A stretch of DNA of 64,000 nucleotides from positions 54,058-118,057 of the forward strand of contig NZ_MKSQ01000010.1 in assembly GCF_001898115.1 (NCBI RefSeq), read 5' to 3'. A program made the translations under genes and the position numbers. Below are positions 10,359 through 17,891 of the stretch, piece by piece; the first letter of the stretch is position 1, and every line of letters starts with the position of its first letter. The notes beneath the pieces were generated by a model. The model did no database searches and was not told where the DNA came from. It saw nothing but the letters and a program-made list of their open reading frames with translations. The DNA comes from Allobosea sp. 67-29 (GTDB lineage: Bacteria > Pseudomonadota > Alphaproteobacteria > Rhizobiales > Beijerinckiaceae).

Positions 10359-11018
10359 ATGACATCCGAGCGGAAACGTAAGACCGGCACGCGGAGGGCC
10401 GTCCTCGCCAACGAGATCGCCGAGGCGATCCGGCTGCGCCTGTTCCGCCCGGGCGAGTGGCTGCGCCAGATCGACCTCGAGGAGCGTTTCCAGGCGACCC
10501 GCTTCGACGTGCGCAGCGCGCTCGACGAGCTGGCGGTGCGCAAGACGATCGAGCATGTTCCGAACCGGGGCTATCGCGTCGCCGAGATCGACCTGAAGAC
10601 CTATGGCGAGATCCTCGCGGTCCGCGTGATGCTCGAGACGGCCGCCGCCGAAGCGGCCGCCGCCCGCATCGACGCGGCGGCGATCGCACGGCTCGACGAG
10701 CTGGCGGCCCACTTCTCCAGCGCGGTGCTGACGGGCAGCCGCACCGAGCAGAGCGAGATCAACCGGGCCTTCCATCAGCTGATGTACTCCTTCTGCGGCA
10801 ATGCCGTGCTGCAGGAAACGATCTGGGCCCTGCGCGATCGCGGCCGGGGGTCTCGGATCACGGTCTGGAGCTCGCACGAGGCGCTGCTGCGCAGCGACCG
10901 CGAGCATCACGCGATGATGGCGGCCCTCAGGGCGCGCGATGCGGCCGGGCTAGCGGCGCTGGTCGCGGCGCATGTCGCCAAGGGCGACCCCGCTTCGCCC
11001 CCGGTCGAGCCGGATTGA
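10359..11018 (+). CDS. GntR family transcriptional regulator (FadR/FCD type)
   Basis: The 219-residue protein has an N-terminal winged helix (residues about 13-75: AEAIRLRLFRPGEWLRQIDLEERFQATRFDVRSALDELAVRKTIEHVPNRGYRV). An all-helical FCD ligand-binding domain follows, with metal/ligand-type residues in EINRAFHQLMY and HEALLRSDREHHAMMAAL. It is divergent from the hydrolase/peptide-transporter operon and convergent with the second binding-protein gene. It probably represses one or both operons in response to a catabolite; this is inferred from placement. Confidence 0.88.
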   Translation: MTSERKRKTGTRRAVLANEIAEAIRLRLFRPGEWLRQIDLEERFQATRFDVRSALDELAVRKTIEHVPNRGYRVAEIDLKTYGEILAVRVMLETAAAEAAAARIDAAAIARLDELAAHFSSAVLTGSRTEQSEINRAFHQLMYSFCGNAVLQETIWALRDRGRGSRITVWSSHEALLRSDREHHAMMAALRARDAAGLAALVAAHVAKGDPASPPVEPD

Positions 11019-11042
11019 GCAGCCTCGCGCCGGCGGGTGCCG

Positions 11043-12596
11043 TCACTTGTCGAGCGAGACTTCCCAGGCCCGCGGCAGCGACATCACGGTCGAGACATAG
11101 CCCTGGGTCTTGGTGCTCATCGCGCCGCCGACAATGCCGTTGTAGAGCATCACCATCGGCACTTCGGCGAGGAAGCGCTTGTGCAGCTCGTCGAAGATCG
11201 CCTGGCGCCGGGGCCGGTCGTTCACGACCATCGCCTTGTCGAGCAGGGCCTGAACCTCCGGATTGTCCCAGAGCTTGCGCGGCTGCCTGTCCTTGGGGCC
11301 GGTCATCGAGTCATAGCTCAGCGCCGGGTCCATGCGGCCCGAATAGGGGAAGGCCTGCATCTGGTAGTTGCCCTTGCTGTAGCGGTCGAGCTGCGTCGCC
11401 CATTCCAGCACCTCGATCTCGACATTGAGACCGACCGCCTGCAGCATCTGCTGGGCGACGACGGCGGCGTCGAAACTCTCGGGATAGCGCTTGTTGGCGA
11501 GCATCACGATCTTCTCGCCCTTGTAGCCGGCTTCGGCGACGAGCTTCTTCGCGGCGGCCGGATCGTATGTCCAGCCTTGCTTCTGCACGGGGCCGTAATA
11601 GGCGGAAAGGGCCGGCACGATCGAGTTGTTCGGCTTGCCGATGCCGTCGGTGACGGCGGCGACGAGTTCGGTCGAATCGATCGCGGCCGCGATCGCCCGG
11701 CGCAGCTTGACGTTCTGGAGCAGGGGATCGCGCGTCTGGATGATCAGCCCGACCAGGCCCATGCTGCTGACGACGGAGGTCCTGACCTTGTCGTTCTTCT
11801 TCAGCTCGGCGATGTCGCTGTTGGCGATATCGGGGACGATGTCGATATCGCCGCCGAGCAATGCGGCCTTTGCCGTGGAGTTGTCGGGAATGACGACGAA
11901 ACGCACTTCGTCGACCAGGGGCTTCTTGGCGCCGGCCAGCCCGTCGATCTTGCCGGGAAGCGCGGCATAGTCGGCAAAGCGCTCCAGCCGGATGTACTCG
12001 CCGCGTTTCCATTCCGCGAACTTGAACGGACCGGTGCCGATCGGCTTGTCGAAGGAGCCGTCCGCCTTGACGGAATCCCGGTGCAGGATGCCGGTCATGG
12101 CGCAGTCGGTGCGGGCGAGCGAGGACAGGAAGAGCGCGCTCGGCTTGTCGAGCTGGAACACCACGGTCCTGTCGTCGGGCGCCGAGACCTTCTCCACCTT
12201 GACCTGGCCGCGTCCATCGAATTCCGAAAGGCAGCGCCAGTCGGTCTTCGGGTCCATGTAGCGCTGCCAGCTCCACAGCACGTCGGCGGAGGTCAGCGGG
12301 GCGCCGTTGTGAAACTTGACGCCCTGGCGCAGGTGGAAGGTATAGGTCTTGCCGTCCGCCGAGGTGTCGATCGTCTCGGCCAGCAGCGGCTTCGGCAGGG
12401 CGTCCTCGCCATAGGCGACCAGGCCTTCGACCATCTGTAGAACGACGCCGTCGGTATTGGCGTCGCGATTGACGCCGGGGTTGATCGAGCGGATGTCGGC
12501 GCGCAGCTGGATCTTCAGCGTGCTCGCCTCCGCGGCTTGGACCAGGCCGCCGCACAGCAGTGCGGCAGCGAGAGCGGTCATGGTTCGGCGCATCAT
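11043..12596 (-). CDS. ABC transporter substrate-binding protein, peptide family 5 (copy 2)
   Basis: The 517-residue periplasmic protein has a signal peptide (MMRRTMTALAAALLCGGLVQAAEA). It is a clear paralogue of the protein at 7795-9336: both share DIRSxNPGVNRDxNTD, GKTYTFHLRxGVKFHNGA, EVLEWATQLDRYxKGNYQMQAF and IFDELHKRF. It has no permease of its own nearby, so it probably feeds the same DppBC pore with a second ligand. It lies 44 nt downstream of a C45 hydrolase gene on the same strand and is presumably co-transcribed with it. Confidence 0.93.
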   Translation of the reverse strand: MMRRTMTALAAALLCGGLVQAAEASTLKIQLRADIRSINPGVNRDANTDGVVLQMVEGLVAYGEDALPKPLLAETIDTSADGKTYTFHLRQGVKFHNGAPLTSADVLWSWQRYMDPKTDWRCLSEFDGRGQVKVEKVSAPDDRTVVFQLDKPSALFLSSLARTDCAMTGILHRDSVKADGSFDKPIGTGPFKFAEWKRGEYIRLERFADYAALPGKIDGLAGAKKPLVDEVRFVVIPDNSTAKAALLGGDIDIVPDIANSDIAELKKNDKVRTSVVSSMGLVGLIIQTRDPLLQNVKLRRAIAAAIDSTELVAAVTDGIGKPNNSIVPALSAYYGPVQKQGWTYDPAAAKKLVAEAGYKGEKIVMLANKRYPESFDAAVVAQQMLQAVGLNVEIEVLEWATQLDRYSKGNYQMQAFPYSGRMDPALSYDSMTGPKDRQPRKLWDNPEVQALLDKAMVVNDRPRRQAIFDELHKRFLAEVPMVMLYNGIVGGAMSTKTQGYVSTVMSLPRAWEVSLDK

Positions 12597-12640
12597 GTTC
12601 CCCTGTTCTTGTTCGGTTGTGACGCGGGACCCGGATCTGA

Positions 12641-13792
12641 TTATTCAGCCGCTTCGGCGAGCAGCACGGGATCCTCGGTCAGGCTGTAGCGGGTGAAGAC
12701 ACGGTTCTGGGCCGGCAGCGGCGCCACCTCCATGATCCCCTTGGCGGGTTGCATGACGACCATCGCGACCGTCGCGGAGAGGTTGCCCTGCTCGTTCGGG
12801 CGGGCCGGACGGCAGACCGAGTACGGCGTCAGGAAATCGTCGAAGAGCGCCTGCTTGAGGTTGTCGACGGTCAGCTTGCGGCCGGCCTCGTCGAGCAGCT
12901 TCTTCACGCGCCAGTCGCGGTAGAAGCTTTCCGGCACGCGCGGGATGCTGGTATTCTTGACCTTTCCCAGCGCAACCTGGCCGACCCAGTGATTGGCGTG
13001 CACGATCATCCCGTCCTGCGGATAGATCGGGAAGGCCTCGTCGGGGGCGCATTCGAAGTCGATGCCGAAGCCCTTCACCGTCGAGAGCATCATGTTGTTG
13101 GAGCAGGCCTTGGGCGTCGCCGCCACGGCCTTGATCGCGAAGGCGAGATGCTCCTGCTCCAGCACCTTGCGGCGGATCAGCGCGAGCGGCACGCCGCTCT
13201 GGGTGAAGTCGCGGTCGCATTCGAGATAGTTGGCAGTGATCGAGACGCCCGCCGCGTTCATGCCGCAGCGGGCAAGCCCGCCGGCCTCGACGAAGGTCAG
13301 AAAGTCCGGGCCGTCGTCGCGGCGCACGCGCAGCACGATCGCGGTCTCCGCGCATTCGGCCCGCCAGTCCCAGTTCTGGCCGTGGATGACTTCCCCGTCG
13401 GCGCTGCGCTCGGGCAGGATGATCGCGCCGGTGCAGCCGTCGTCGAGCTCTTCCGTCGCCTCGACCGGCCTGTTCTTGATCATCCGCGCCTTGGCGATGA
13501 CCTCGGTGCGGGCATTGACCATGATGATGTCTTCGAGCGCCACCCCGGCGCCGTCGGCGATGCCGCGCATCTCCTCGATGTAATGCGCGCCGAAAGCTTC
13601 GATCTCGCCGGCGAACTCGCCGATCAGGGCGGATTTGGCCTTGGCGTCGTAGCCGAGATCGCCGAGCTGGCCGCCATAGAGCTCGATCGAGCGCTTCACA
13701 CGGCTCGGCACAGCCGCGCCGTGCTGGCGGCCGCGTTGATAGGGCGAGCCCGAGACATCGACGAAGGGGCAGGGCTGGACCATGGCGGGCAT
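12641..13792 (-). CDS. C45 family autoproteolytic acyltransferase/hydrolase (penicillin acyltransferase-like)
   Basis: The 383-residue protein resembles isopenicillin-N / 6-aminopenicillanate acyltransferases of peptidase family C45, which are N-terminal-nucleophile hydrolases. The expected self-cleavage site and nucleophile is DDGCTGAIILPE, with Cys120. Also visible are GQNWDWRAE, GLARCGMNAAGVSITANYLECD and SNNMMLSTVKGFGIDFEC, all family-typical. Ntn hydrolases of this group cleave or transfer acyl groups on amides, including beta-lactam side chains, N-acyl amino acids and small peptides. It has no signal peptide. It is co-directional with a peptide-type binding protein, and divergent from a GntR gene by 72 nt. 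The substrate is unknown. Confidence 0.87.
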   Translation of the reverse strand: MPAMVQPCPFVDVSGSPYQRGRQHGAAVPSRVKRSIELYGGQLGDLGYDAKAKSALIGEFAGEIEAFGAHYIEEMRGIADGAGVALEDIIMVNARTEVIAKARMIKNRPVEATEELDDGCTGAIILPERSADGEVIHGQNWDWRAECAETAIVLRVRRDDGPDFLTFVEAGGLARCGMNAAGVSITANYLECDRDFTQSGVPLALIRRKVLEQEHLAFAIKAVAATPKACSNNMMLSTVKGFGIDFECAPDEAFPIYPQDGMIVHANHWVGQVALGKVKNTSIPRVPESFYRDWRVKKLLDEAGRKLTVDNLKQALFDDFLTPYSVCRPARPNEQGNLSATVAMVVMQPAKGIMEVAPLPAQNRVFTRYSLTEDPVLLAEAAE

Positions 13793-13864
13793 CTTTCCGG
13801 TATGCTGGCGTGACGGTGATCGCTAATGTATTTCATCGAGAACTAAAACAATCAAGGCTTTCCG

Positions 13865-14752
13865 ATGTCCATTCCGACGCGGCTGCAGCAGGAGATCGCG
13901 GGGCGCATCCTGCAACTGGTCAGGGACGATGCGCTCGATGCCGGCGCCTGGCTGAACGAGAATGCGACGGCGCGGCGTCTCGGCGTCTCGCGGACCCCGG
14001 TGCGCGCCGCTCTCGACCACCTCGCCGAGCAGGGCGTGGTCAGGCGCCATCTCAACAAGGGCATCGAGATCCTGAAGCTGCCGGCCGCCGGCGACGGCGC
14101 GCTGCCGCCGGAGGAGATCGACCTCGCCATGGTCCGGCTCGCGCATGAACGCGAGAACGGCCTGCTGCCCGACGAGGTCTCGGAACTCGAGGTGATGCGG
14201 CGCTACGAGCTCGGCCGGCCCGAGGCGCAGAAGCTGCTTGCCCGCCTCGCCGATCTCGACATGGTCGAACGCAAGCCGGGCTATGGCTGGCGTTTCCTGC
14301 ACGAGCCGCGCGACCAGCGCCTGCGCGACGAGAGCTATCGATTCCGCCTGCTGATCGAGCCGATGGCGATGCTCGAGCCGGGATTCAGGCTCGATCCCGC
14401 ATGGATCGCGGAGATGCGGACGCGGCATCTCGAGGCGCTGCAGCGGCCGTGGCGGGAATCGTCGAGCATCGCCTTCTACGAGATGAACGCCGATTTCCAC
14501 GAGGGCCTGGCCGCTGCCACCGGAAACCGCTTCTTTCATTCGGCGATGCGCCGCCAGAACCAGCTCAGGCGCCTGTCGAACTATGACTGGGACCAGGGGC
14601 TGGAGCGCGTGCGGGTGAACTGCACCGAGCATCTCGGCATGCTCGACCATCTGGAGGCGGGCGAGAACGAGGTCGCCTCGGCGTTGATGCGCAGCCACCT
14701 GCTGCGGGCGAGCAAGCTCAAGCGGATGCCGAAGGTGGAGGAGGCGAAATAG
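13865..14752 (+). CDS. GntR family regulator with a second winged-helix-like segment
   Basis: The 295-residue protein starts with a GntR winged helix (residues about 5-75: DALDAGAWLNENATARRLGVSRTPVRAALDHLAEQGVVRRHLNKGIEIL). A second segment of very similar layout follows at about 95-160 (RENGLLPDEVSELEVMRRYELGRPEAQKLLARLADLDMVERKPGYGWRF). After that comes a helical FCD ligand domain (FYEMNADFHEGLAAATGN). Typical FCD regulators have one winged helix and about 220-240 residues, so the insertion explains the greater length. It is divergent from the C45 hydrolase and upstream of an M29 aminopeptidase gene, and probably regulates one or both. Confidence 0.85.
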   Translation: MSIPTRLQQEIAGRILQLVRDDALDAGAWLNENATARRLGVSRTPVRAALDHLAEQGVVRRHLNKGIEILKLPAAGDGALPPEEIDLAMVRLAHERENGLLPDEVSELEVMRRYELGRPEAQKLLARLADLDMVERKPGYGWRFLHEPRDQRLRDESYRFRLLIEPMAMLEPGFRLDPAWIAEMRTRHLEALQRPWRESSSIAFYEMNADFHEGLAAATGNRFFHSAMRRQNQLRRLSNYDWDQGLERVRVNCTEHLGMLDHLEAGENEVASALMRSHLLRASKLKRMPKVEEAK

Positions 14753-14771
14753 GAAAGCGGTCGGCGCAGCA

Positions 14772-14876
14772 CCCGTCCGTCATCGCGAGCGCAGGCGAAG
14801 CAATCCAGGGGACTGGGCTGAATGGCCTCTCCCGGTCGCCTGGATTGCTTCGTCGCTTCGCTCCTCGCAATGACGG
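14772..14876. repeat. Dispersed palindromic repeat with 38-bp arms
   Basis: Positions 14772-14809 and 14839-14876 are near-perfect reverse complements, separated by about 29 bp. The arms contain the signature GCGAAGCAATCCAGG / CCTGGATTGCTTCG and GTCAT...CGAG / CTCG...ATGAC. Read in one frame the arm encodes HCEERSDEAIQ, a well-known artefact of this intergenic repeat in alphaproteobacteria. It sits in the gap between the GntR gene and the M29 aminopeptidase gene. It could fold into a long hairpin in a read-through transcript. Confidence 0.85.
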
Positions 14877-14987
14877 GAAGCGCCTTGCTCACCACCATCG
14901 GATGGCCGTCCTGCCGTCGCGGTGGTTGACCCGGCTGCGATTTGGGCCAGCAATGGCGGCAATCCCGAATCCGACAGGTCGAGTGCC

Positions 14988-16253
14988 ATGACTGTTCACC
15001 AGCGTCCGCAAGTTCAGCATTCTCCTGCCATCGATCCCGCCAGGCTCGACAGGCTGGCCGAGGTCGCGATCCGCGTCGGCCTGAACCTGCAGCCGGGGCA
15101 GGACCTGTTCCTGACCGCGCCGCTGGCGGCACTGCCGCTGGTCCGGCGCATCGCGGAGCATGCCTACAGGGCCGGCGCCGGGATCGTCACGCCGATGTTC
15201 TCCGACGAGGAGATGACGCTAGCGCGGTACCGCTACGCCGCGGATGCGAGCTTCGACAAGGCGCCGGCCTGGCTCTACAAGGGCGTGGCCGAGGCCTTCT
15301 CCGCCAATACCGCGCGTCTCGCCATCGTCGGCGACAACCCGATGCTGCTGGCGAACGAGGACCCGGCCAAGGTCGGCCGCGCCAGCAAGGCGAATTCGCT
15401 GGCCTATCAACCCGCGCTTGAGAAGATCGCAGGCTTCGACATCAACTGGAACATCCTGGCCTATCCGAGCGCGGCCTGGGCGAAGCAGGTCTTCCCGGAT
15501 GATGCCGAGGAGGTCGCTGTCGGCAAGCTGGCGGAGGCGATCTTCTCGGCCTCACGCATCGATCAGGCCGATCCGGTCGCGGCCTGGGCCGCGCATAATG
15601 CGGCGCTGCGGGCGCGGCGCGACTGGCTGAACGGCCAGCGCTTCGCCTCGTTGCATTTCACCGGGCCGGGCACCGACCTGACGGTGGGCCTCGCCGACGG
15701 CCACGACTGGCAGGGCGGCGCCTCGCCGGCCAAGAACGGTATCGTCTGCAACCCGAATATCCCGACCGAGGAGGTTTTCACCACGCCGCATGCACGCCGG
15801 GTCGAGGGGCACGTTTCCAGCACCAAGCCGCTCTCCTACCAGGGCTCGCTGATCGACCAGATCCAGGTGCGCTTCGAGGGCGGGCGGATCGTCGAGGCCA
15901 AGGCCTCGCGCGGCGAAGCCGTGCTGAACAAGGTGCTCGATACCGACGAGGGCGCGCGCCGCCTCGGCGAGGTCGCGCTGGTGCCGAACTCCTCGCCGAT
16001 CTCGAAGAGCGGCATCCTGTTCTACAACACGCTCTTCGACGAGAACGCGTCGTGCCACATCGCGCTCGGCCAGTGCTATTCGAAATGCTTCGTCGACGGC
16101 GCGAGCCTGACGCCGGAGCAGATCGCGGCGCAGGGCGGCAACAAGAGCCTGATCCATATCGACTGGATGATCGGCTCGGGCGAGGTCGACATCGACGGTG
16201 TTCACGCCGATGGCCGCCGCGTACCGGTGTTCCGCAAGGGCGAGTGGGCCTGA
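14988..16253 (+). CDS. Aminopeptidase, M29 family
   Basis: The 421-residue cytoplasmic metallo-aminopeptidase belongs to the AmpS / thermophilic aminopeptidase T family. The metal- and active-site motifs are visible: NIPTEEVFTTPHARRVEGHV (first Glu ligand), SRGEAVLN, GEVALVPNSSPISKSGILFYNTLFDENASCHIALGQCY (second Glu, Tyr and His) and LIHIDWMIGS (His/Asp ligands). ATG 14988 was chosen over an upstream frame because the protein then starts just before the conserved DPARLDRLAEVAIRVGLNLQPGQDL segment. It is the only gene transcribed rightward after the GntR gene and is convergent with a P1 peptidase. It probably trims imported peptides. Confidence 0.92.
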   Translation: MTVHQRPQVQHSPAIDPARLDRLAEVAIRVGLNLQPGQDLFLTAPLAALPLVRRIAEHAYRAGAGIVTPMFSDEEMTLARYRYAADASFDKAPAWLYKGVAEAFSANTARLAIVGDNPMLLANEDPAKVGRASKANSLAYQPALEKIAGFDINWNILAYPSAAWAKQVFPDDAEEVAVGKLAEAIFSASRIDQADPVAAWAAHNAALRARRDWLNGQRFASLHFTGPGTDLTVGLADGHDWQGGASPAKNGIVCNPNIPTEEVFTTPHARRVEGHVSSTKPLSYQGSLIDQIQVRFEGGRIVEAKASRGEAVLNKVLDTDEGARRLGEVALVPNSSPISKSGILFYNTLFDENASCHIALGQCYSKCFVDGASLTPEQIAAQGGNKSLIHIDWMIGSGEVDIDGVHADGRRVPVFRKGEWA

Positions 16254-16268
16254 GCGGCCCGCATCGCT

Positions 16269-17306
16269 TCAGCTCGCGTTCGCCCTAAGCCAATCCCCCA
16301 GCGACGGGCGGTGATGTCCGTCCCGGCCGGTCGTGGCGGGCGCGGCGATCATCGCGTTGAGCACCGCCTCTTGCGTCGCCTCGGCGGCGGCGCGGAAGAG
16401 AGTGTCGATGCGGTTCTCGTTGAGCGCGCGCAGCGGGACCAGATCGTTCGGCTGATCGTGGTCGATCGTGTCGGCCGTGGTGAAGGCGACGGCGATGTCG
16501 CCGCTGCCATTGCCCCAGAAGGCGCCGAGCCGGGCGAGGCCGGCGCCGCCGCGCCGCGCCACGCGCTGCAACTGGCGCGATTCCAGCGGCACATCCGTCG
16601 CGATGACCAGGATCACCGAGCCGCGCTCGGCTTGCGGCCTGGCTTCCGGTGGAACCGGGCGGCGGCCATCGGGCAGGACGAGATCGCCGGCATTGCCGAA
16701 ATTGGCTAGCGCCAGTACGCCAAGGATATGCTCGGTGCGGTCGAGATCGAAGCGCCGCGAGGCCGTGCCGATGCCGCCCTTGAAGCCGAAGGCGCTCATG
16801 CCGGTGCCGGCGCCGACCGCGCCTTCCGCGACGGTGCCCGAGGCCGCCGCGTCGAGGGCGGCGAAGGCATGCTCCTGCGTCAGCGCGCGGGCGCGGATGT
16901 CGGAAAGATAGCCGTCATTGCATTCGAGCACGATGGGGTTGACCGTGCCGGTCTCACGACCGATGTCGGAATTGGCGGCAAGCGCGCGCGTCACCAGCGC
17001 GTCGAAGCCCATGCCGACTGCGAGCGTGTTGCCGAGCAGGATCGGCGTCTCGATCTGGCCGAGCTCGGCGAGCTGCATCAGCCCGGCGCTCTTGCCGAAG
17101 CCGTTGATGACGTCGACCGCGGCGCGAACCTTCCGCCGGAACAGGTTCCCGCCATGCGGCAGCAGAGCCGTGAAGCCGGTATGAAGATCGCCTTGGCGCA
17201 AGCTGCTGTGGCCGAGCATCACGCCGGGAACATCGGTGACGGCATTGAGCGGGCCGGGGCGCATGATGCCGCAGGAGAGGTCGAGGTCGCGCGCGCGTGG
17301 GGCCAT
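16269..17306 (-). CDS. P1 family peptidase (DmpA-like L-aminopeptidase/D-esterase)
   Basis: The 345-residue protein belongs to the DmpA / beta-peptidyl aminopeptidase family, self-processing Ntn-type hydrolases. Seen are NAVTDVPGVMLGHSSL near the N-terminus, GMGFDALVTRAL, PIVLECNDGYLSD, GAVGAGTGMSAFGFKGGIGTASRR (central glycine-rich segment) and GSVILVIATDVPLESRQLQRVARRGGAGLARLGAFWGNGSGDIAVAF. The last is the region that contains the Gly-Ser cleavage/nucleophile site (NGSGDIA). The start at 17306 was preferred because GGAG stands 8 nt upstream. Family members release N-terminal residues from D-, beta- or ordinary peptides, which fits the surrounding amide-scavenging genes. Confidence 0.9.
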   Translation of the reverse strand: MAPRARDLDLSCGIMRPGPLNAVTDVPGVMLGHSSLRQGDLHTGFTALLPHGGNLFRRKVRAAVDVINGFGKSAGLMQLAELGQIETPILLGNTLAVGMGFDALVTRALAANSDIGRETGTVNPIVLECNDGYLSDIRARALTQEHAFAALDAAASGTVAEGAVGAGTGMSAFGFKGGIGTASRRFDLDRTEHILGVLALANFGNAGDLVLPDGRRPVPPEARPQAERGSVILVIATDVPLESRQLQRVARRGGAGLARLGAFWGNGSGDIAVAFTTADTIDHDQPNDLVPLRALNENRIDTLFRAAAEATQEAVLNAMIAAPATTGRDGHHRPSLGDWLRANAS

Positions 17307-17428
17307 GGTTCCGCTCCGGGGTGACGAGGGGACGGGCTTAGCCGATCCTGCCGGCCTGGGGGAGCCGGCCTGGCGCATCGCCGGTTTCGATTTCGCATGT
17401 CCGGCCGCGGGCCGGGTGGGAGGCAGGG

Positions 17429-17860
17429 ATGGCCGACGATTTCGATCTGGAGCGCTTCACAGCGGCGCAGGAGGGGATCTACGACAGCGCCCTGGCCGAG
17501 CTGGAGGCCGGGCGGAAGCGAACCCATTGGATGTGGTTCGTCTTCCCGCAGCTGCGCGGGCTCGGCCTGTCGCAGACCTCGCTGTTCTACGGGCTCGCCT
17601 CGCTCGACGAAGCGCGCGCCTATCTGGCCCATCCGCTCCTCGGAGCCCGGCTCGCAGCTTGCACGCGGGCCGTTCTCGCGCATCGGGACCGGAGCGCGCA
17701 GGCGATCTTCGGCTCGCCGGACGACATCAAGCTGCGCTCGTCGATGACGTTGTTCGACCGCGCCGATGCCGGCGCCGACAACATCCATCGCGCCGTGCTC
17801 GACCGTTTTTTCAGCGGCGAGGACGATCCCCTGACGCTCGCGCTGCTCCAGCGCCGCTGA
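17429..17860 (+). CDS. DUF1810 domain-containing protein
   Basis: The 143-residue cytoplasmic protein shows the DUF1810 signature throughout: DLERFTAAQ, YDSALAELEAGRKRTHWMWFVFPQLRGLG, FYGLASLDEARAYLAHPLLGARL and DDIKLRSSMTLFDR. The family is widespread and compact; I know of no established biochemical role. It stands alone between the P1 peptidase gene, which is on the other strand, and the AI-2E-type transporter gene. Confidence 0.88.
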   Translation: MADDFDLERFTAAQEGIYDSALAELEAGRKRTHWMWFVFPQLRGLGLSQTSLFYGLASLDEARAYLAHPLLGARLAACTRAVLAHRDRSAQAIFGSPDDIKLRSSMTLFDRADAGADNIHRAVLDRFFSGEDDPLTLALLQRR

Positions 17861-17891
17861 CGCAGCGGATCAAAGCGCGGCGGGGCGCGTT

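Noticed and set aside
7069..10362. A very long open frame (about 1,100 codons) on the plus strand
   Set aside because: It is antisense to the permease, binding-protein and hydrolase genes. Its protein is low-complexity (Arg, Asp, Gly, His-rich) with no domain. High GC removes stop codons from opposite frames.
14780..14989. Minus-strand frame containing HCEERSDEAIQ
   Set aside because: This is the translation of the dispersed palindromic repeat, a frequent false gene in this group.
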